Shown: positions 53,404 through 59,692 of the stretch, one piece after another
Numbering within the stretch: position 1 is the first letter of the stretch
Layout: every line of letters starts with the position of its first letter
Assembly (NCBI RefSeq): GCF_900107435.1
Contig: NZ_FNPZ01000003.1
Coordinates: forward strand, 682,001-746,000
Length of the DNA stretch: 64,000 nt
Reading direction: 5' to 3'
Origin: Herbiconiux ginsengi
Lineage (GTDB): Bacteria; Actinomycetota; Actinomycetes; Actinomycetales; Microbacteriaceae
The notes under the pieces: model-generated
What the model was told of the DNA's origin: nothing
What the model saw: only the letters and a program-made list of their open reading frames with translations
The model's database searches: none
Position numbers and translations under genes: made by a program

Positions 53404-53477
53404 GCCCCCATAGCCCAATTGGCAGAGGCAGACGACTTAAAATCGTCACAGTGAGGGTTCGAGTCCCTCTGGGGGTA
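53404..53477 (+). tRNA. tRNA-Leu (anticodon UAA), short variable arm
   Basis: A 74-base cloverleaf. Acceptor GCCCCCA pairs with TGGGGGT (first pair G-T), D-arm GCC/GGC, anticodon stem GACGA/TCGTC with loop CTTAAAA, and T-arm GAGGG-TTCGAGT-CCCTC. The anticodon TAA reads UUA, a leucine codon that is rare in such GC-rich genomes. The variable region is only about five bases, whereas leucine tRNAs normally carry a long variable arm. CCA is not encoded. TACGAT at 53371-53376 is the likely -10. Confidence 0.85.
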
Positions 53478-53503
53478 CGGCCTCGCCCGCTCGGTCGACC
53501 CGA

Positions 53504-53668
53504 TCAGGCGAAGCGCAGAGCCGCGACGACGACCAGACCGGTCACCGCCGCCAGCAGAACCAACCCGGCGAGGATACGGAACGTCCAGCTGCCGGCAAGC
53601 CGTTGCCACCCGGTCTCGAGCTCCGGACGGTAGAAGCGGCCCTTGCGGTGGTCGATTCGTCGTTGCAT
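53504..53668 (-). CDS. Small single-helix membrane protein
   Basis: A 54-residue protein: a basic N-terminus (QRRIDHRKGRFYRPELE) and one membrane helix at about residues 30-52. A TAGCGT box at 53676-53681 on the minus strand lies 7 bases before the ATG, so the transcript is probably leaderless. I do not recognise the family. Confidence 0.5.
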   Translation of the reverse strand: MQRRIDHRKGRFYRPELETGWQRLAGSWTFRILAGLVLLAAVTGLVVVAALRFA

Positions 53669-53810
53669 TGTCCGTACGCTACGTGCACCTCCGCTTCCGG
53701 ATGCGCCGTATCGCCCGGGGTTCACCCCGATCTTCACCCGATGCCGGTGGGTGCGACCGCCTTCCTGCCGTCGGACGGCCTTCGAGGTCGCTCGAGGGGT
53801 GCCCGGGCGA

Positions 53811-53816
53811 TACGAT
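53811..53816 (+). promoter_or_regulatory. -10 box of the gene at 53823, leaderless type
   Basis: TACGAT lies 6 bases before ATG 53823. Confidence 0.5.
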
Positions 53817-53822
53817 GGGCGC

Positions 53823-54119
53823 ATGGTGGGGATCTGGACGCTCGTTCTGTCGATCGTGGTGCTGGCCGGCGGGGTCGCCGCGACGGCGATCGCGTTGCGC
53901 AGCGAGAATCAGATCGCGATCATGCTCGCGCTCGACGCGGCCGTGCTGAGCGGCGTCGGTGTGCTGCTCAACGTCTTCTCGGCGGGTGAGCTCCAGCTCA
54001 CCGCGATCGTCTGCTTCGTCGTGCTCCCCGCCCTCGCCGCCGGCGCCGGGGCGCTCCTCGGGCGGTTCCGTCCGACGCCCCGGATGCGCTACGAATCCAC
54101 CCAGATCGCCGCTCGCTGA
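53823..54119 (+). CDS. Small three-helix membrane protein
   Basis: A 98-residue protein with three hydrophobic helices (about residues 3-24, 30-52, 58-82) and a basic C-terminus. The pattern, with a conserved-looking Glu-Asn in the first loop, vaguely resembles NuoK/MrpC-type antiporter subunits, but it lacks enough of their signature to assign. No related subunit genes are nearby. The ATG is fixed by the -10 box at 53811-53816. Confidence 0.55.
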   Translation: MVGIWTLVLSIVVLAGGVAATAIALRSENQIAIMLALDAAVLSGVGVLLNVFSAGELQLTAIVCFVVLPALAAGAGALLGRFRPTPRMRYESTQIAAR

Positions 54120-54146
54120 GGCCTCGCCCCGCCCTCTTCGGCGTGT

Positions 54147-54152
54147 TAGTCT
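54147..54152 (+). promoter_or_regulatory. -10 box of the nucleotidyltransferase/phosphatase pair
   Basis: TAGTCT would start the transcript near 54159, with a GAAGG-type ribosome site before GTG 54193. Confidence 0.45.
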
Positions 54153-54192
54153 GGCGGACTTTGCAGTTCGTGGAGGTCGAGGAAGGGGCGTC

Positions 54193-54930
54193 GTGATCGA
54201 CGACGAGCGGGTGATCGTGAGTGCCGAGTACGGTTCGCGCGCGGTGGGAGTCGCGACCGGCGACTCCGACCGCGACCTGATGAGCGTCTTCCTCGAACCG
54301 CCCCGCTTCGTGACAGGCATCGACGCGATCGACACGGTCACGGGCGGCACCGCTGCGGTGGGCGAGCGCTCGACCCGGAATGATACCGACACGGTGAGCT
54401 ACCCGCTGCGCAAATGGGCGCGTCTCGCGGCCATCGGCAACCCGACAGTGCTCTTCCTGCTGTTCGTTCCGTGCCATGAGGTGATGACCTCCGAGTGGGG
54501 GCGCATCCTCGACGTCCGAGACGCCTTCCTCTCGCGTGATGCCGGCCGCCGGTTCGCCGGCTATTCCTGGGGCCAGCGGGAGGCGTTGCTGGGTCTCCGG
54601 AACAAGCGCACGAACCGCCCGGAACTGGTGCATCGGCACGGCTACGACACGAAGTTCGCCTACCACATGATCCGCACCGCCCTGCAGGGGATCGAACTGA
54701 TGAACACCGGAGCGCTCCGGCTGCCGATGGGCCCCGAGGAGGTCGCGCTTCTGCGTTCCATCCGCCGCGGCGCCCTCGACAAGGATGACGTGATCGGCCT
54801 GTCGAACGACCTCGACGCCCAGCTGGCGAGCGCGATCGGAGCGTCGGCGTTGCCCGAGAACGCCGATCGCGCGCGCATCAACGCGACCTTGCACGGCATC
54901 CATCTCGACGCTTGGCAGGTGCACGTATGA
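54193..54930 (+). CDS. RlaP-like nucleotidyltransferase (DNA polymerase beta superfamily)
   Basis: A 245-residue protein with the nucleotidyltransferase signature SAEYGSRAVGVATGDSDRDLMSVFLEP near the N-terminus: GS followed by the DxD metal pair. Later segments (YPLRKWARLAAIGNPTVLFLLF, FAGYSWGQREALLGL, DTKFAYHMIRTALQGIELM) match the RlaP group, RNA-ligase-associated predicted nucleotidyltransferases. No enzyme activity of the group is settled to my knowledge. The following gene encodes a polynucleotide-3'-phosphatase-like protein with a four-base overlap, suggesting joint processing of nucleic acid ends. The frame is open upstream; GTG 54193 has a GAAGGGG site. Confidence 0.78.
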   Translation: MIDDERVIVSAEYGSRAVGVATGDSDRDLMSVFLEPPRFVTGIDAIDTVTGGTAAVGERSTRNDTDTVSYPLRKWARLAAIGNPTVLFLLFVPCHEVMTSEWGRILDVRDAFLSRDAGRRFAGYSWGQREALLGLRNKRTNRPELVHRHGYDTKFAYHMIRTALQGIELMNTGALRLPMGPEEVALLRSIRRGALDKDDVIGLSNDLDAQLASAIGASALPENADRARINATLHGIHLDAWQVHV

Positions 54931-55421
54931 CGGCTCAGCCGGCGGTGCCGGACAGGACGGCGGCGGATGCGCGGCCTTCGGTGATCGTCGACATGGACGG
55001 AACACTCGCCGACGTCGCCGGCATCCGCCATTACGTGCTCGACGATCTGCACCGTCGCAACTTCGACAAGTTCCACGCGGCCGCGAGCTGGGTGCCGCCG
55101 ATCGCCGACGTCGTGCGGATCACCCGGGCTCTGCATGGGGCCGGCCTCGGCATCGTCGTGCTGACCTCGCGCACCGAGCGCTGGCGTTACCGCACGCGCG
55201 CGTGGCTCGTGAAATGGGAGATCCCGGTCGACGCGCTCGGTATGCGGGCCGAGACCGACACCCGGCGTGACGACGCCGTGAAACGCGACCTGCTCGACCG
55301 GATGCGCGCCCTCGGCTACGACCCGGTGCTCGCGATCGACGACAACCCCGTGGTCATCGCCCTCTGGCGCTCCCTGTCGATCCCGACCGTGACCGTGCCG
55401 GGCTGGGCGCACGACGACTGA
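54927..55421 (+). CDS. HAD phosphatase resembling the T4 PseT/PNKP 3'-phosphatase domain
   Basis: A 164-residue HAD protein. Motif I is VIVDMDGTLAD near residue 20. Motif II is VVLTSRTERWRYRTRAWLVKW. LGMRAETDTRRDDAVKRDLL resembles the MRxxxDxRxDxxxK block of phage T4 polynucleotide kinase-phosphatase. Motif IV is VLAIDDNPVVIALWRS. Such domains remove 3'-phosphates or 2',3'-cyclic phosphates from RNA ends. No kinase domain is attached. It is translationally coupled (ATGA) to the RlaP-like gene. A general HAD hydrolase is the fallback reading. Confidence 0.75.
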   Translation: MTAQPAVPDRTAADARPSVIVDMDGTLADVAGIRHYVLDDLHRRNFDKFHAAASWVPPIADVVRITRALHGAGLGIVVLTSRTERWRYRTRAWLVKWEIPVDALGMRAETDTRRDDAVKRDLLDRMRALGYDPVLAIDDNPVVIALWRSLSIPTVTVPGWAHDD

Positions 55422-57023
55422 CTAGCGATCGCGCTGGAAAGCCGACTTCGGCGCGCTCGAACCCGGGCCCTGCGTCTCGAACTCGTCGACGATGGCTCCG
55501 GTCTCGTCGAACTGCCAGCCGAGCACCCGCCAACCCTGCACGCTCACCTTCACCGTCACTCCGTCGACGCTCGCGGTGCTCGGAACATCCAGCGGGCCCT
55601 CGAAATACCAGTACTCGGCCGCGGCGAGCTCCTCCGGTGTCTCGATCACCCGGCGGTCGGTGGTGGTGTACACGAAGGCGTTGGCCGGATGCTCCTCGAA
55701 CACGGCCAGCTTGTCGCCCGCAAGGAGCGCCCGGTAGGGCGCCAGCTCGTCTTCTTCGGCCTGGGCCGCACCGGACAGACGCGACCGGGCGGCGGCGAAG
55801 ACCGCTTCCATCCGCTCGCGCAGGTCACCGACGCTCGCCGGACCGGAGGCGATCGTGACCGGATGTTCGCCCGGCACCGAGACGACCTTGTCGCGCATCT
55901 CCGAGTACTCGGCCTGCTCCCGCAGCACCGCGTCTGCGGCCAGCATCTGACCGGTGTCGAACGGCGGAGTCGAGTCGAGAAGTCCGGCCTCCCAGGTGGT
56001 GAGGAGTCGTTCTGCGCGGTCGACGAAGGCCTGCAATGCCGCGGTCGTCTGATCGTCAAACACGGGATCGGGGGCAACGGGGCGGTCGATCCGCCGGGCA
56101 TACACCGCGTCGACGCCCACCCAGCTCGCCGCGGTCACCGCATCGCCGTAGAACGCGGGGGCGCCGTCGGTGCGCCACGCGCCGTCGAGCGACCCCTCCA
56201 CGGCCGCGTCGACGAGGATGACCGCCCCGCTGCCCGGGTCGTCTTCGACGGCGCCCTCGGTCGTGATCCGTCCGTCCGACACCTCGAACCGGATGACCCG
56301 CGCCACCGTCGAATCCCGCGACAGCGTCACCTGGTACGCACCGTCGTGCTGGTCGAGCAGGTGCCAGTCGCTGCCCCATCCGGAGTCGCGGAGATTGTTC
56401 CAGCCGCGCACATCGTCGAACGAGACCGTGATCTCCTGGCCCACCACCGTGCCGTCGTTGGCGGTGAACGCGTGCCGGTTGTCGACGAACGTCGCGCGGG
56501 CGATCCGCCGACCCTCGTGGAAGCAGTGTGCTTCGAGTCGAGAGGTGTCGACCTGACCCTTGAGGAAGATCGTGGCCGTGAGCCGAGGGGCGTCGTATTC
56601 GTCGACCGCGTTCAGGCAGAGCAGGCCGAGTCCGAGCATCCAGTCGTTGTCGATCGCGTAGCGCTGCTCGCCGTCGAGCGCGACCGCCGTGAGGGAGCCC
56701 GTATGGAGCGGCAGATCGACGCCGTCGAGCGCCGAGACGATCCGCAGGGCGAAGGCGACCGTGCCGGGTTCGCCGAGGTCGCCGCCGTCGACCCACCGTT
56801 GCAGATCGAGCACCGTGGTCTGCTGGGCGTCGAGTTCGGGAACCGCGACGCGATGCTCGAACCAGGGCGAGCCGTCGGGCCGGGCGACCGACCACACCAG
56901 TTCGCCGCCGGCGGGAGCGGGCCCGCGCAGGTGCACCCTGAGCCGTGGATTCCAGCCTTCGGGCCGGAAGCTGCCGAACATTCCAGCACTCGCTCGCAAC
57001 GCATGCTTGATCACAGTTGTCAT
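55422..57023 (-). CDS. Orphan 533-residue protein of unknown function
   Basis: I do not recognise this protein. It has no signal peptide, lipobox or membrane helix. The first 320 residues look beta-rich with many Trp and Asp (segments such as VRGWNNLRDSGWGSDWHLLDQHDGAYQV), as in carbohydrate- or ligand-binding beta-sandwiches. A helical middle (about 330-440) is Ala/Glu-rich, and an alpha-beta end carries EYWYFEGPLD and VSVQGWRVLGW. ATG 57023 lacks a ribosome site; other in-frame starts exist. It converges on the phosphatase gene, with stop codons adjacent. Confidence 0.6.
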   Translation of the reverse strand: MTTVIKHALRASAGMFGSFRPEGWNPRLRVHLRGPAPAGGELVWSVARPDGSPWFEHRVAVPELDAQQTTVLDLQRWVDGGDLGEPGTVAFALRIVSALDGVDLPLHTGSLTAVALDGEQRYAIDNDWMLGLGLLCLNAVDEYDAPRLTATIFLKGQVDTSRLEAHCFHEGRRIARATFVDNRHAFTANDGTVVGQEITVSFDDVRGWNNLRDSGWGSDWHLLDQHDGAYQVTLSRDSTVARVIRFEVSDGRITTEGAVEDDPGSGAVILVDAAVEGSLDGAWRTDGAPAFYGDAVTAASWVGVDAVYARRIDRPVAPDPVFDDQTTAALQAFVDRAERLLTTWEAGLLDSTPPFDTGQMLAADAVLREQAEYSEMRDKVVSVPGEHPVTIASGPASVGDLRERMEAVFAAARSRLSGAAQAEEDELAPYRALLAGDKLAVFEEHPANAFVYTTTDRRVIETPEELAAAEYWYFEGPLDVPSTASVDGVTVKVSVQGWRVLGWQFDETGAIVDEFETQGPGSSAPKSAFQRDR

Positions 57024-57183
57024 TGAGGAATGATCACTTAATCGGATCTGATGCGCAAGCGAGCCGAATGCTCCCGAACGACGTAGCGTGGCGCGTAAGG
57101 CGGCTGCGCCCCGGTGCACTGTGGCAGCATGGACGACGGGAGCGAGTGCTCACGACGGTGACGCAGCTCAGGGGGAGACGAGG

Positions 57184-57528
57184 ATGTCGGAATCCCGGAT
57201 GACGACGGTCGCCGTCGTCGACGCGGACGAGGAGGCGCTGGCTGCGAAAGTCGCGGCCTTGGCGGGTGCGCCCGGGATCGACGTGCGGATCGGAGCCGTC
57301 TCGCTCGGTCAATTGCTGACCCATCCGGGATTCCCCCCTGATGTCGTGGTCATCCAGCAGCGCGAGGGCGAGCGGGTCTCGGTGAACTACAAGATCCGCG
57401 TCTGCCGCCTCGCCGATGCCCGGGTCATCGTCGTCTCCGACGACGGGCACGAGCTGGCGCCGGATGTCGGTCAACTCATGACTCCCGTGAGATCCTTCGC
57501 TCAAGCGGTGGCCCTGATCGCCTCCTGA
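57184..57528 (+). CDS. Degenerate receiver-like protein
   Basis: A 114-residue protein whose outline matches a response-regulator receiver: TTVAVVDADEEALAAKVAAL (acidic pair after strand 1), PPDVVVIQ (the Asp position is at the start of strand 3), ARVIVVSDDGHEL (Ser after strand 4) and LMTPVRSFAQAV, where the usual conserved Lys after strand 5 is Arg or Ser. There is no output domain and no kinase nearby. It may be a phosphorylation-independent regulator. A GGGGGAGACGAGG stretch precedes the ATG. Confidence 0.5.
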   Translation: MSESRMTTVAVVDADEEALAAKVAALAGAPGIDVRIGAVSLGQLLTHPGFPPDVVVIQQREGERVSVNYKIRVCRLADARVIVVSDDGHELAPDVGQLMTPVRSFAQAVALIAS

Positions 57529-57560
57529 ACCGCTTCCGGATCGGTGTCGGCCACCGGTCA

Positions 57561-57566
57561 TAGACT
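57561..57566 (+). promoter_or_regulatory. -10 box of fgd, leaderless type
   Basis: TAGACT lies 6 bases before the ATG at 57573. Confidence 0.55.
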
Positions 57567-57572
57567 CGGATC

Positions 57573-58583
57573 ATGACGATTCCCCTTCGCTTCGGCTACA
57601 AGGCCTCGGCCGAGCAGTTCGGCCCGACCGAGTTGCTGAACTACGCCGTGCTGGCCGAGCAGGCCGGCTTCGACTCGGTGTTCGTGTCCGACCATTTCCA
57701 GCCCTGGAATCATGAGGGAGGTCACGCGCCGGCGGCGATGCCCTGGCTCGGCGCGCTGGGCGCCCGCACCGAACGCATCCTGATGGGGACATCGGTGCTC
57801 ACGCCGTCGTTCCGTTACCACCCGGGTGTCGTGGCACAGGCGTTCGGCACGCTCGGCGCGATGTTCCCGGGCCGGGTCATCCTCGGCGTCGGCAGCGGGG
57901 AGGCGCTCAACGAGGTGGCGCTCGGCATCCCGTGGCCGGAGGTGAAGGAGCGGTTCGCGCGCCTGAAGGAGGCGATCACGATCATCGAGACGCTCTGGAG
58001 CGAAGACCGGGTGACGTATGAGGGTCAGTTCTTCCGCACGGAGAATGCGACGATCTACGACAAGCCGGTCACGCCGGTGCCGATCTACATCGGCGCCTCC
58101 GGGCCGGCCGCGACCCGCTTGGCCGGCCGGATGGCTTCGGGGTTCATCACGACGTCGGGCAAGGCGCGCGAGCTCTACACCGAGACGCTGCTGCCGGCCC
58201 TCGCCGAGGGGATCGAGAAGGCCCATCGCTCGGCCGACGACGTCGACACCCTGATGGAGATGAAGGTGTCGTTCGACCACGACCGCGAAAGGGCGCTGAA
58301 CGACACCCGGTATTGGGCGCCGCTGGCTCTCACTCCCGAGGAGAAGATGGCGGTCGAAGACCCGATCGAGATGCAGCGACTCGCCGATGCGTTGCCGATC
58401 GAGCGCACGGCGGCCCGCTGGATCGTGTCGACCGATCCCGACGAGCATGTCGAGCGCATCCAGTCGTACATCGATCTCGGCTTCCGGCACCTCGTCTTCC
58501 ACGGGCCGGGAGCGGATCAGGAGCGATTCATCCGGCTCTACGGAGAGGAGATCCTGCCGCGTCTTCGTGCGCGCCACGGGTGA
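57573..58583 (+). CDS. fgd: F420-dependent glucose-6-phosphate dehydrogenase-like LLM enzyme
   Basis: A 336-residue luciferase-like TIM-barrel protein matching Fgd1 of mycobacteria along its length. Active-site residues are present: Asp40-His41 and Trp45 in VSDHFQPWN, and Glu in GSGEALNEVALG. Fgd reduces cofactor F420 with glucose 6-phosphate and so supplies electrons to F420-dependent reductases. This implies the organism makes F420, although no F420 biosynthetic gene lies in the window. The last 56 bases are overlapped by a converging gene. Confidence 0.88.
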   Translation: MTIPLRFGYKASAEQFGPTELLNYAVLAEQAGFDSVFVSDHFQPWNHEGGHAPAAMPWLGALGARTERILMGTSVLTPSFRYHPGVVAQAFGTLGAMFPGRVILGVGSGEALNEVALGIPWPEVKERFARLKEAITIIETLWSEDRVTYEGQFFRTENATIYDKPVTPVPIYIGASGPAATRLAGRMASGFITTSGKARELYTETLLPALAEGIEKAHRSADDVDTLMEMKVSFDHDRERALNDTRYWAPLALTPEEKMAVEDPIEMQRLADALPIERTAARWIVSTDPDEHVERIQSYIDLGFRHLVFHGPGADQERFIRLYGEEILPRLRARHG

Positions 58584-58779
58584 GTGCGGCGAACCACGGG
58601 CGGCTGGCCTCGAGTGAGGTCCAGAGCCGGTCGGCGCGCACCTGACCATATCGGCCGGCTTCGAAGACGAGGCGTTCGCGCACCCAGCCGATGGGTTCAC
58701 GGCGCGAGTCGTTCTGGTCGACCACGAGCCAGTAGTCGGCTCCGATGCGCTGGTAGCGGATGTCGGTGGAATTCGTCAT
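58528..58779 (-). CDS. Small hypothetical protein
   Basis: An 83-residue protein I do not recognise, with the sequence YQRIGADYWLVVDQND followed by EPIGWVRERLVFEAGRYG and a final Arg-rich tail. It has a good GGGGAG ribosome site 10 bases before ATG 58779. Its 3' end overlaps fgd on the other strand by 56 bases. The gap 58780-58974 shows no further gene. Confidence 0.5.
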   Translation of the reverse strand: MTNSTDIRYQRIGADYWLVVDQNDSRREPIGWVRERLVFEAGRYGQVRADRLWTSLEASRPWFAALTRGAHEDAAGSPLRRAG

Positions 58780-58974
58780 GGATCGGACTCTCCCCGGCGG
58801 GCGCGGTGCGGTGTCCGTCGGAATCAGGATGGTTCCGCGAGCCCGCAGCGGCGGGTGGGTAGCCCGGAGACCGGAGCTCGAGGTCATCTCCAGAGGAACC
58901 GGAGGATGTTCCGTCCCAGTCTCGGCCGGATGGACTTAAATTGATCGCCCCAGTACGGGGGGTAGACAGCAGCC

Positions 58975-59586
58975 CTACTGGATCTTGGAGTGCTCGCCGA
59001 GGCGGTGCCAGGTGCGGTTGTGATAGACCAACGGCTCCGCTTCGGCGGCGTCGGCCGCCGGATCGCCGGCGGGAGGCGCCTTGGTCTGCAGGGCCTGGAC
59101 GGCGACCACGGTCGAGCCGCCGGCCTCCATCTTGTTGACCACGCGGCCCCGGATCCACGCGTGCGCTGCGGGGAAGTAGGGCTCGCCGGTGGGCAGCCTG
59201 TCCCAGATGGCGGTGTCGGCGAACCGGTCGATGCCGCTGGTGGCGCCGAGTTTCGCGATGTCGAGCTGTGCCGCGCCGAGCAGGTGCACCACGACCGTGT
59301 CGGCCTTGCGGATGGTGGGCGTGCTCGAGGAGAGGTCGGAGATCGAGAACACCAGCAGCGGTGGCTCGACGCTCACCGAGAAGACCGAGGTGGCCGTCAG
59401 CGCCACCGGTCCGTCGCCCGCGTCGGCGGTGATGAGCGCCACCCCCGCGGGGTGGTTGCGGAAGGCGGCCTTGAACTCGTCGGGCGTCACACTGTCGGCG
59501 CTCGGATGCGTGACCAGGTTGTTCGCGTGCCTCCCGTGGGAGCGGGCGAACTGGTCACCGGCGGGGGAGGTCTGGGCGTTCGTCAC
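58975..59586 (-). CDS. Flavin reductase-like protein (FMN split barrel)
   Basis: A 203-residue flavin_reductase-domain protein: FKAAFRNHPAGVALITADAGDGPVALTATSVFSVSVEPPLLVFSIS near residues 38-85, typical of HpaC/ActVB-type reductases that supply reduced flavin to monooxygenases. The last 50 residues include HAWIRGRVVNKMEAGGSTVVAVQAL and HNRTWHRLGEH, as in that family. The GTG start follows a TAGGAT box (59593-59598, minus strand) by 6 bases, again a leaderless pattern. No monooxygenase is adjacent. Confidence 0.87.
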   Translation of the reverse strand: MTNAQTSPAGDQFARSHGRHANNLVTHPSADSVTPDEFKAAFRNHPAGVALITADAGDGPVALTATSVFSVSVEPPLLVFSISDLSSSTPTIRKADTVVVHLLGAAQLDIAKLGATSGIDRFADTAIWDRLPTGEPYFPAAHAWIRGRVVNKMEAGGSTVVAVQALQTKAPPAGDPAADAAEAEPLVYHNRTWHRLGEHSKIQ

Positions 59587-59692
59587 CCTTCGATCCTAAA
59601 TCGCGTTCGGGAGCGGGGTGTTTCCCGCGCGTAACAAGGCGCAACGGTCGCCGCGGTCAGACGGCGGCCGCGCGTGAGAGGCGGCGGCGGCG

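Noticed and set aside
53404-53477. Stop-codon suppressor tRNA
   Set aside because: The anticodon is UAA, which reads the leucine codon UUA, not the stop codon UAA.
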